Assembly (NCBI GenBank): GCA_030620935.1
Contig: JAUXIP010000092.1
Span: 1 to 7,544 of the forward strand
Length of the DNA stretch: 7,544 bases
Source: Deltaproteobacteria bacterium
Lineage (GTDB): Bacteria > Desulfobacterota_B > Binatia > UBA9968
Direction of reading: 5' to 3'
The notes beneath the pieces are model-generated. The model was not told the DNA's origin, ran no database searches, and was given only the letters and a program-made list of their open reading frames with translations. The position numbers and the translations under genes are program-made. This document shows positions 1 through 5,625 of this stretch, piece by piece (positions within the stretch are counted from its first letter, which is position 1; the number at the start of each line of letters is the position of its first letter).

Positions 1-1113
1 CGCAGCGCAAACCGCGCCTATCTCAGCTATCGTCCGCCGTGCCGCTTGCAGCCGCCCGCGGGCGCTTGCCGGCACCACGTCGTAGGTCGATGTCGCCAGC
101 GAGCCTAGCGAAAGGCCGTTGGCTACACCCATAAAAGCTACGAGAACGGCCAACTGGATGAAGGTGTCCGAGAAAGGGATAAACAGAAATACCAGAGCAG
201 GGATACCCGTGCTGGGGACGGCGGCCCACTTCCTGCCCACCTTGTCAATGATGAAACCCGCCGGCAAAATCATCAGGGAGATAAATATGCCCATGATGCT
301 GAACAGAAGCCCTATTTGGGTCGGAGTAAATCCAAGTTGGGAATCGGCGTATAATGGAAGCATGCTTTGGAGCGTAATCCGGTGCATGAAGCTAGTGAGC
401 GTGGCGAGGACCAACACGACGTAGGTTGCACGCAGGTGCGGCTGGATCTGCCTGAATAAATCCGTCAATCCATGGAATCGTTGAACCAGCGACGCAAGAC
501 CCCATCCTCTCGCGGATTCAGAGATGATCCGCTGGGTCTGAGTAGGCCGAGAATTTTGGATGGTCAATCCGAGGGGGACTGATATCGCCGCGCACGCCGC
601 GTAGGCGACGAAGACCGCTCTGAAACTCACGGTCTCTGCGAGGACACCTCCAGCCAGAGGTCCAATCGCCAAAGCCATGTTGTGAACGCCGTGAAACCCG
701 CTAAGCACTCGCCCTCTTTGATCCTGGCGGGCGAGATCGATGCCCGCCATCTCACGGCCCATAGTCCAAATGCTGTCGGCGACGCCGATCACAAAAACAA
801 ACGCCAGCATGCCGCCGAACCATGGGATGCTCGCTGCCAACAAAGCCGCGAGAGAAGCCACCACCGGACCGCCCAGCAGCGCCGCACGGGTGCCTAAACG
901 GTCCAAGACCACCCCGCTGAACGGCATCCCGACGAATCGGCCGAGGGCCAAAGCCGTGATGATCTGCGCAGCAGTGCCGGCGGAAATACCGAAGTAGGTG
1001 ATCAACACCGGAACAATAGGGATGATCATCGCCCACATCCCCGAAAGTAGAGTGCCGGTATAGAGGATAAAAAGACCGCGGGCAGTCGGGCTAAGTTTTA
1101 TTGAAGCTGCCAT
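1..1113 (-). CDS. MFS transporter, C-terminus cut by window edge
   Basis: This is a secondary transporter of the major facilitator superfamily in the inner membrane; the substrate cannot be told from sequence. The frame is open for all 371 codons from the ATG at 1113 to base 1. About ten hydrophobic segments are visible (roughly residues 12-33, 48-68, 78-96, 97-115, 138-160, 163-184, 231-250, 268-290, 299-316, 318-340), with a polar central loop at about 185-230 between the two halves. The MFS motif-A loop appears as LDRLGTR at 70-76 after segment 2. Its second-half counterpart DKVGRK is at 290-295. The segment-10/11 loop carries VVPASARGR near 346-354. The last one or two helices are missing off the left edge. 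No strong Shine-Dalgarno precedes the ATG, so the exact start is less sure than the family. It diverges from the Met-rich protein gene at 1199. A drug or metabolite exporter is likely, but this is inference. Confidence 0.88.
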   Translation of the reverse strand, partial: MAASIKLSPTARGLFILYTGTLLSGMWAMIIPIVPVLITYFGISAGTAAQIITALALGRFVGMPFSGVVLDRLGTRAALLGGPVVASLAALLAASIPWFGGMLAFVFVIGVADSIWTMGREMAGIDLARQDQRGRVLSGFHGVHNMALAIGPLAGGVLAETVSFRAVFVAYAACAAISVPLGLTIQNSRPTQTQRIISESARGWGLASLVQRFHGLTDLFRQIQPHLRATYVVLVLATLTSFMHRITLQSMLPLYADSQLGFTPTQIGLLFSIMGIFISLMILPAGFIIDKVGRKWAAVPSTGIPALVFLFIPFSDTFIQLAVLVAFMGVANGLSLGSLATSTYDVVPASARGRLQAARRTIAEIGAVCAA

Positions 1114-1139
1114 GCAGGAAAACTTGACCTGGTACTAAA

Positions 1140-1175
1140 GTTGAATTAATTGTGATCAGACAATACCAATTCAAC
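1140..1175. promoter_or_regulatory. Inverted repeat in divergent promoter region, operator-like
   Basis: A perfect 8-bp inverted repeat, GTTGAATT (1140-1147) and AATTCAAC (1168-1175), is separated by 20 bp in the 85-bp gap between the divergent MFS and DUF4412-like genes. A smaller dyad, TTGT/ACAA (1150-1153/1160-1163), lies inside it. The arms are 28 bp centre to centre, too far apart for a compact terminator stem, and there is no following T-run. A binding site for a dimeric or tetrameric regulator of one or both genes is the best guess. No regulator gene is nearby and I could not place convincing -35/-10 boxes. Confidence 0.35.
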
Positions 1176-1198
1176 AGCATCAACACAAAGGAGCTAAT

Positions 1199-1984
1199 AT
1201 GGTTTTTTCATTGCCGAGATATATCGTTTTTATTTGTACAGTGCTTATCCTGACCGCTGTTCAAGTGCGCGGGCAGATTTATACTGAGAGTGTCACGACC
1301 GGCATCAGTGCCGGAAAACAGCGGACCCAATCTTATTACATGCCCGGGATGTTTAAATTTGTTTCGAATAACGGCGATATTATGATCATGCGGTTCGACA
1401 GAGATCTGTGGATCTCAGTGGATGGTAGGAGGAAAGAATACTGGCAGATGACTTTCGCCGAGTTCGAAAGCAAGATGAAGGAGATGGAGTCGCAGATGGA
1501 TGCCGCGATGCAACAGATGCAAAATCAGTTAGCGTCGATGCCTCCCGAGCAGCGGAAGATGATGGAACGAATGATGGGAAAACAACTCGGCGGCATGGAA
1601 GGTGGGGGTAGGTTGGAAGTAAAGCGGGGAGGCGAAACCCGGACCATCAGCGGGTTTCGTTGCGCGCGGTTTTCCGTTACGGAAGATGGGAAGGAGATTT
1701 TAGTGCTGTGGACGACAAAGGGAGTGAAAGAATTCAGTCGCATGCGCAATGACTACGAAAGATTCTCCAGAAGTATGGCGGGAATGAGGGGCTCGAAAAA
1801 GAGGGGCGGCGCAGATTCATTAAGCCGGGCGTGGGTTGAAGTGATGAAAGCCGTCGATGGCTTCCCCATGGAACAGGAATACGGGGGATCCAAAACCACG
1901 GTTACAAAATTAGAGAGAAGATCGACTCCGGCCGCTGCTTTCGAGCCGCCGTCCGGGTACAAGAAAGTTCCACCGCCGTTTTAG
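1199..1984 (+). CDS. Exported methionine-rich protein, DUF4412-like
   Basis: This is a 261-residue secreted protein of unknown function. The start is well supported: AAAGGAG at 1187-1193 lies 5 nt before the ATG. Residues 1-26 look like a Sec signal peptide (hydrophobic stretch about 8-21, probable cleavage after VRG or VRGQ), so the mature protein is probably periplasmic. The central part has DLWISVDGRRKEYWQM (69-84), then a helical methionine- and glutamine-rich segment (about 84-133) with 12 Met in 50 residues, including MPPEQRKMMERMMGKQ (114-129). A glycine-rich turn, a beta-rich region with one Cys (155), and the C-terminal [10 protein letters not shown] (249-257) follow. This layout resembles DUF4412 proteins as I remember them; a profile search would be needed to confirm. 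Its 3' end overlaps the convergent msrQ by 75 bp. The Met-rich stretch beside a methionine sulfoxide reductase system suggests an oxidant sink or repair client, which is inference. Confidence 0.8.
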   Translation: MVFSLPRYIVFICTVLILTAVQVRGQIYTESVTTGISAGKQRTQSYYMPGMFKFVSNNGDIMIMRFDRDLWISVDGRRKEYWQMTFAEFESKMKEMESQMDAAMQQMQNQLASMPPEQRKMMERMMGKQLGGMEGGGRLEVKRGGETRTISGFRCARFSVTEDGKEILVLWTTKGVKEFSRMRNDYERFSRSMAGMRGSKKRGGADSLSRAWVEVMKAVDGFPMEQEYGGSKTTVTKLERRSTPAAAFEPPSGYKKVPPPF

Positions 1985-2587
1985 CTTCGGCTGCCATTTT
2001 AGCGCGAGGCGGTAAGCCAGCAGCAGTGTTAAGACGCTTCCGTAGATCAAAGGCCGTCGCAGATCCGCTTTGACCAGCCAGAAAAAATGAATGACGCCGC
2101 CGATGGCGGCCACGTAAATCAACCGGTGCAGTTGCTGCCAGCGCCTGCCGCCGAGCCGTCTAACCATGCCACTTGTCGAGGTAAGTGCCAGGGGGATAAG
2201 AAGCAAAAAGCTGGTGAAGCCTACCGTAATGAAAGGTCGCTTAACCACATCTTTAACAATTTCCTGTAAGTCGAAGACATGATCAAATAAAATGAAGGTT
2301 GTGAAATGAAGAGAAACGTAAAAGAAAGCAAAAAGCCCTAACATCCGTCTGAGTTTAATCAGCCAGTGCTGCCCTGAAATCCTGCGTAGCGGCGTAACGG
2401 AAAGGGTAATCAGCAAGAAGGTCAGCGTCCAGATGCCGGTTGAGCGGGTGATTGTTTCGACGGGATTAACACCCAGGTTGCCCGTGTAAGCCTGGAAAAG
2501 CAACCGGCCGAACGGAATCAGGCAGGCAATAAAGACCGAGGTCTTGATCCAGGGTAAAAACTTCAAAGGCTGCTCGCGTCCGTTCAA
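1910..2587 (-). CDS. msrQ: MsrQ haem-binding membrane subunit of periplasmic methionine sulfoxide reductase
   Basis: MsrQ (formerly YedZ) is a b-type haem inner-membrane protein that passes electrons from the quinone pool or a flavin reductase to periplasmic MsrP. The 225-residue product has about six hydrophobic helices and the family landmarks [10 protein letters not shown] (79-88), [12 protein letters not shown] (136-147) and [10 protein letters not shown] (150-159). Histidines 94, 154 and 167 match the spacing of the haem ligands known in the E. coli protein. The start is a TTG at 2587 whose TTGA overlaps the msrP stop by 4 bp, indicating translational coupling. No ATG or GTG lies nearby, and the N-terminus aligns well with known MsrQ from about residue 8. 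A basic tail of about 25 residues (KLKRRWNF onward) is read antisense to the end of the Met-rich protein gene. The family assignment is firm; the TTG start is probable. Confidence 0.95.
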   Translation of the reverse strand: MNGREQPLKFLPWIKTSVFIACLIPFGRLLFQAYTGNLGVNPVETITRSTGIWTLTFLLITLSVTPLRRISGQHWLIKLRRMLGLFAFFYVSLHFTTFILFDHVFDLQEIVKDVVKRPFITVGFTSFLLLIPLALTSTSGMVRRLGGRRWQQLHRLIYVAAIGGVIHFFWLVKADLRRPLIYGSVLTLLLAYRLALKWQPKLKRRWNFLVPGRRLESSGRSRSSL

Positions 2588-3546
2588 TAATACTTTTTCA
2601 GGTCCATGCCTTGATAAAGTTGTGCGACCTCGTCCGCATAGCCATTGAACATCAAGGTCTTGCGCTTGAAAAATTCGCCGATGCGGCGCTCGCGGGCCTG
2701 GCTCCAGCGCGGATGATCGACTTCAGGATTGACATTGGAGTAGAAGCCGTACTCTTGAGAGGCAAAATTATTCCACGTCGTTTGCGGCTGCTTCTCGACA
2801 AAGCGGATCTTGACGATCGACTTGATACTCTTAAAGCCATATTTCCAAGGAACGACCAGGCGAACCGGGGCTCCATTCTGTGCAGGGAGGACTGCACCGT
2901 AAAGTCCGACCGAAAGAATCGTTAGAGGATGCATCGCTTCATCCATGCGGAGCCCTTCGACGTAAGGCCAGTCCAGGACAGCTCGTCGCTGGCCGGGCAT
3001 CCGTTTCGGATCATATAGCGTAAGAAACTCCACATACTTAGCCTTGGAAGTCGGTTCGACTTTTTTTATCAAGGTGCTGAGCGGAAATCCCACCCACGGG
3101 ATGACCATCGACCATGCCTCGACACAACGCAAGCGGTAAATCCGCTCCTCCAGCGGGCTGATTTTTATGATGTCGTCTATGTCGTAGACCTTTGGACGCT
3201 TGACTTCGCCTTCGATAGCTATAGTCCAGGGACGAGTCACTAAATATTTTGCGTTCTTTGCCGGGTCACCTTTGTCGGTACCCAGTTCGTAAAAATTGTT
3301 GTAGGTTGTAATGTCCTTGAAGGAATTGAGTTTCTCATCGGTGCTGAAAGAGCTTTTTTTTAACTCACCTAATTTCTTTCCTGGAGTAGCTGGTGCAGCA
3401 TTCAAGCCCGTATCGGGAACGGAAATTCCAGCGGCTATTGAAGCGGTTACCAGAGCTGCATTCTTGATGAACTTTCTTCGGTTGAGATAGATTGCCCGAG
3501 GTGTGATCTCGCTACTTGTGATTGGGTCGGGTTTCTTAATCAACAT
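2584..3546 (-). CDS. msrP: MsrP, Tat-exported molybdopterin methionine sulfoxide reductase
   Basis: MsrP (YedY) is a periplasmic molybdopterin enzyme of the sulfite oxidase fold that reduces protein-bound methionine sulfoxide, with electrons from MsrQ. The product is 320 residues. A twin-arginine signal is evident: [12 protein letters not shown] at 22-33, followed by a short Ala-rich hydrophobic run and a likely cleavage site near LNAAPA (48-53). The molybdenum-ligand cysteine is C141 in [11 protein letters not shown] (137-147). Other strong family blocks are [13 protein letters not shown] (196-208), [10 protein letters not shown] (221-230), [13 protein letters not shown] (233-245), [13 protein letters not shown] (272-284) and [14 protein letters not shown] (298-311). 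Length and both ends match E. coli MsrP closely. The ATG at 3546 has a purine-rich GGAGGGG about 10 nt upstream. It lies 45 bp after the thioredoxin-like gene and overlaps msrQ by 4 bp, so a three-gene operon is likely. Nothing looks broken. Confidence 0.97.
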   Translation of the reverse strand: MLIKKPDPITSSEITPRAIYLNRRKFIKNAALVTASIAAGISVPDTGLNAAPATPGKKLGELKKSSFSTDEKLNSFKDITTYNNFYELGTDKGDPAKNAKYLVTRPWTIAIEGEVKRPKVYDIDDIIKISPLEERIYRLRCVEAWSMVIPWVGFPLSTLIKKVEPTSKAKYVEFLTLYDPKRMPGQRRAVLDWPYVEGLRMDEAMHPLTILSVGLYGAVLPAQNGAPVRLVVPWKYGFKSIKSIVKIRFVEKQPQTTWNNFASQEYGFYSNVNPEVDHPRWSQARERRIGEFFKRKTLMFNGYADEVAQLYQGMDLKKYY

Positions 3547-3591
3547 AAGGCTGATCCCCTCCGTTTCATGAGTCGCAAAATTGTGTCGGCG

Positions 3592-4116
3592 TTACGGCTC
3601 ACCGAGCAACTCACGGATTTTGCTTTCTGTCTGTTCATACCCTCCCTCACCGATGCGGATATGCCGGATGACGCCCTGCTTGTCGATCAGATAGATCGCA
3701 GGCCAGTACCGGTTCTTGTAACGGTTCCAGGTAGTGAAGTCATTATCTATGGCCACGGCATATTGGATGTCGTGCTCACGGATATAGTTGCGGACATTCT
3801 TGAGAACTCGTTCATAGCTGAATTCCGGAGAGTGGACCGCAATGACAACCAGCCCGAGGTCCTTGTACTGATCGTGCCATGCTTTGATATAGGGCTCGAC
3901 GTTGCGGCAGTTGTAACAGCCGAACGTCCAGAATTTTATGAGAACAACCTTCCCTCTGAGTTCACTCAGGCGCTTCGGCTCAGAATTTAACCACGTATTG
4001 TTGGCGATCTCTGGAGCCGGCATGCCGGGCCTGTACGCCTGGCCGTGACTGGGCCAGAGCGCCCATCCCAGGAGAGCGATTGAGCAAACAGTCAAGAGAA
4101 TTGAGCGGCGTCCCAT
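3592..4116 (-). CDS. Membrane-anchored or exported thioredoxin-fold protein (TlpA/DipZ-like)
   Basis: This is a redoxin/thioredoxin-fold protein acting outside the cytoplasm. From the ATG at 4116 it is 174 residues. Residues 1-27 (MGRRSILLTV, then a hydrophobic stretch to WPSHGQA) form a signal peptide or anchor. The redoxin domain begins at GMPAPEIANNTWLNSE (31-46). The active site is KFWTFGCYNCRNVEPYI (61-77) with cysteines 67 and 70, and the expected cis-proline is in YWPAIYLID (137-145). The CxNC-type active site resembles DipZ C-terminal domains (FW-x-x-x-C-I-N-C) rather than CGPC thioredoxins. The frame stays open upstream to a TTG at 4239, with ATGs at 4143 and 4137, but the extra residues are low-complexity and would push the signal sequence inward, so I prefer 4116. 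It precedes msrP by 45 bp. Its possible role in keeping an envelope partner reduced is inference. Confidence 0.87.
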   Translation of the reverse strand: MGRRSILLTVCSIALLGWALWPSHGQAYRPGMPAPEIANNTWLNSEPKRLSELRGKVVLIKFWTFGCYNCRNVEPYIKAWHDQYKDLGLVVIAVHSPEFSYERVLKNVRNYIREHDIQYAVAIDNDFTTWNRYKNRYWPAIYLIDKQGVIRHIRIGEGGYEQTESKIRELLGEP

Positions 4117-4306
4117 TGTTCTATTTACCTTCTCCATTTTTAGCATCCGTGCCGCCGGGGGGCAAGGTCGCTCTCGATATGTATGGGCCTGTAGTTTTGT
4201 CTGAAAGTCGAGGCCGAGAAGCTGCTTCGCTACCGTCAAAACCGCGTAGTGTCGCTAAACGTTCCCGGAATGTAGGTACCGAAGACGAACGTATGGCGAG
4301 TGCCAT

Positions 4307-4327
4307 TGAGTACGGGGAATGTACTCA
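4307..4327. repeat. Short perfect inverted repeat (7-bp arms, 7-nt loop)
   Basis: TGAGTAC (4307-4313) and GTACTCA (4321-4327) flank GGGGAAT. No T-run follows on either strand, so a rho-independent terminator is not supported. It lies about 190 bp upstream of the thioredoxin-like start and just left of the larger repeat. It may be an operator or part of the repeat's flank; the role is unknown. Confidence 0.4.
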
Positions 4328-4335
4328 GGTTTAAT

Positions 4336-4510
4336 CAGACCGTTGAAAAAGGCCCATCTGCTTCGTTGCGCTCGCCCACCTCGCTCCGACGTACTGCTTA
4401 AGTACGCCTGCGCTGAGCCTGTCCTGAGCGGAGCCGAAGGATCGGTTTCTCTCGTGCCTCGCATCTGGGACCTTTTTGACCGGTCTGAAAACAGAGTTTT
4501 TCAACACCCT
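4336..4510. repeat. Dispersed palindromic repeat element (non-coding, MITE/REP-like)
   Basis: Imperfect terminal inverted arms are visible: CAGACCG, then TTGAAAAAGG (4336-4352), against CCTTTTTGACCGGTCTG (4471-4487). The inner portions CCCATCTGC (4353-4361) and GCATCTGGG (4461-4469) pair only partly. A second TTTTTCAAC motif follows at 4498-4506, ending CACCCTG. Inside is a small hairpin, CGTACT/AGTACG (4390-4395/4401-4406). The GAAAAAGG...CTTCGTTGCGCTCGC pattern with a central GTAC hairpin matches, from memory, a high-copy intergenic repeat in deltaproteobacterial and related environmental genomes. I cannot confirm copy number here. It carries no transposase gene. It ends about 4 bp from the stop of the 67-residue gene and may act as a transcript end or mRNA stabiliser. 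The exact boundaries are uncertain. Confidence 0.65.
4414..4443. repeat. Short repeat nested within the larger hairpin element
   Basis: The stretch TGAGCCTGTCCTGAGC (4414-4429) followed by GGAGCCGAAGGATC (4430-4443) matches a widespread short intergenic repeat that I recall as GAGCCTGTCCTGAGC...GTCGAAGGG in many environmental genomes. It sits on the distal side of the loop of the 4336-4510 element, between GCCTGCGC and the right arm. This suggests insertion of one repeat into another, although the element could always have carried it. Confidence 0.5.
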
Positions 4511-4514
4511 GTAA

Positions 4515-4718
4515 TCAATTGAGATAGCTTTTGCCGGAAAGCTTCCGGCTAAGGGCGTCGCCGGAATAAACGGGATAAGAGGCATTTTTGAGGATTTCCA
4601 CTAATGCAAGCCGTGCATAGAGATAGGCCTCTCTGGAGTTATCGGAATACTCAAACGCTGCTTCACTAACAGCCTCTATGAGATCGCCGAGCGTTGTGTC
4701 TACTTTGTGTTCCCTCAT
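4515..4718 (-). CDS. Small hypothetical protein, 67 residues
   Basis: I do not recognise this gene. The ATG at 4718 is chosen because AAGGAG at 4726-4731 lies 7 nt upstream, a textbook spacing; extending the frame to 4862 would add residues that do not look protein-like. The product is acidic and largely helical in appearance, starting MREHKVDTTLGDLIEAVSEA. The block AFEYSDNSREAYLYARLALVEIL (23-45) suggests an amphipathic helical pair, followed by a basic, serine-rich C-terminus (SRKLSGKSYLN). There is no signal peptide, membrane helix, cysteine or metal motif, so a cytoplasmic small protein is likely. The stop lies only about 4 bp from the dispersed repeat, and mtgA ends 172 bp upstream on the same strand, so it may have its own promoter or be read through from mutY-mtgA. 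Function is unknown. Confidence 0.65.
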   Translation of the reverse strand: MREHKVDTTLGDLIEAVSEAAFEYSDNSREAYLYARLALVEILKNASYPVYSGDALSRKLSGKSYLN

Positions 4719-4725
4719 CGTCAAA

Positions 4726-4731
4726 CTCCTT
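4726..4731 (-). promoter_or_regulatory. Shine-Dalgarno of the 67-residue gene
   Basis: AAGGAG on the minus strand, 7 nt before the ATG at 4718. It decides the start of this small gene and is the main support for it being translated. Confidence 0.7.
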
Positions 4732-4890
4732 TTTGGATGCCTTGCAGGATAACGATTGTGCCCTAGAATAAGTTCCCGGAATCCTTGGTTTCCAGCACCT
4801 GAATCCAGCTGATTGGCGAGCTTCTTACTATTAGACGTTTGATGACTGGAGAGGATACACAAATGGCAACGTTTTTTGGTGGGAAGGAGC

Positions 4891-5625
4891 TCAGTCCTTT
4901 ACTTTGTGGAAGATGGGAGCCTCTTTTCCCCGGGCGTACTCTGCCTCGCCGATATAGCCTATCTTGGCCATCCTTTGCAGAATAAGGTTTCGTCTGTAGC
5001 GCAGCTCTTTTTCCTGAGGCTTTCTTGGGCTGGGCAAAAGCGCGGCCAAAGTGGCGGCCTCCACCTCGTCGAGATACGAGGCCGGTTTGGCAAAATAGTG
5101 CGTGGCGGCGGCTTCGGCGCCGTAAATATTAGGGCCCCACTCAACGACGTTGAGATAAAGCTCGAAGATCCTTTCTTTAGAAAGGACGTACTCGAGTTGC
5201 AACGCTATGATCATTTCTTTGAGTTTGCGGAGCGGATTTTTCGATGGGCTAAGATAGAGATTCCGTGCAAGCTGCATTGTGATAGTGCTGCCACCCCGCT
5301 TGAATCTCTTCTCCTCCCAATCCTCCCTGATGGCTTCCTTGAGCTCGAAGAAATCAATGCCCTTGTGGCTGAAGAACGATGCATCCTCGCTGATGAGAAT
5401 GGCCTTTTTCAGATGTTCTGAGACGGCTCGGTAGGACACCCAAATCTGTTGGCGCTTAAGTCCGAAACCTTTGTCTCGATATTCTTGATCCCGCAGTCTC
5501 ATCATGGCTGTGGGTTTGGGACTCATCTTTTTTAGGGCGGACACATTGGGCAATCGCCAGTAAGCGTAGGCGGCCAGGCCTAAGACGAAAGAAATCAGAA
5601 GACTCCTGTACAGGAGTCTTTTCAT
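4891..5625 (-). CDS. mtgA: Monofunctional peptidoglycan glycosyltransferase MtgA
   Basis: This enzyme polymerises lipid II into glycan strands at the periplasmic face of the inner membrane (family GT51), without a transpeptidase domain. From the ATG at 5625 the product is 244 residues, normal for MtgA. One N-terminal membrane helix lies at about 6-23. GT51 motifs appear in order: ISEDASFFSHKGIDF (78-92, with catalytic Glu80), KRGGSTITMQLARNLYL (109-125), LEYVLSKERIFELYLNVVEWG (144-164) and GAEAAATHYFAKPASYL (169-185), then AALLPSPRKP (194-203). The frame extends further upstream to 5814, but that part lies inside mutY and lacks family similarity. The ATG at 5625 overlaps the mutY stop as ATGA, pointing to translational coupling. 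The gene is intact. No terminator hairpin is obvious in the 172 bp after it. Confidence 0.95.
   Translation of the reverse strand: MKRLLYRSLLISFVLGLAAYAYWRLPNVSALKKMSPKPTAMMRLRDQEYRDKGFGLKRQQIWVSYRAVSEHLKKAILISEDASFFSHKGIDFFELKEAIREDWEEKRFKRGGSTITMQLARNLYLSPSKNPLRKLKEMIIALQLEYVLSKERIFELYLNVVEWGPNIYGAEAAATHYFAKPASYLDEVEAATLAALLPSPRKPQEKELRYRRNLILQRMAKIGYIGEAEYARGKEAPIFHKVKD

Larger units (their letters stand above)
4117..4514. other. Gene-poor stretch between two minus-strand genes
   Basis: Several short frames cross this region on both strands, but none has a ribosome site, recognisable domain or protein-like composition. The right half (4336-4510) is a dispersed hairpin repeat. The left half (4117-4335) must carry the leader of the thioredoxin-msrP-msrQ set. 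There I see a small dyad at 4307-4327 but no convincing -35/-10 pair. Confidence 0.6.

Noticed and set aside
119..424. Plus-strand frames of about 70-100 residues within 119-997
   Set aside because: They are antisense to the continuous MFS frame, which has membrane helices and motif-A loops throughout.
3568..3990. A 140-residue open frame on the plus strand opposite the thioredoxin-like gene
   Set aside because: It is the antisense shadow of a clear redoxin-domain gene, with no ribosome site or recognisable domain.
4336..4510. CRISPR array or insertion sequence
   Set aside because: There is no regular direct-repeat/spacer pattern and no transposase frame; the structure is an inverted repeat.
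4319..4585. Short frames on both strands across the dispersed repeat
   Set aside because: They follow the repeat sequence and the end of the small gene, with translations typical of non-coding hairpin DNA.
4719..4862. An upstream extension of the 67-residue gene by 48 residues
   Set aside because: The extension lacks a ribosome site and would place a near-ideal AAGGAG inside the coding region, so the ATG at 4718 is favoured.
4876..5421. A 181-residue open frame on the plus strand opposite mtgA
   Set aside because: The minus strand carries all GT51 motifs in order. The antisense frame has no family features and no Shine-Dalgarno.
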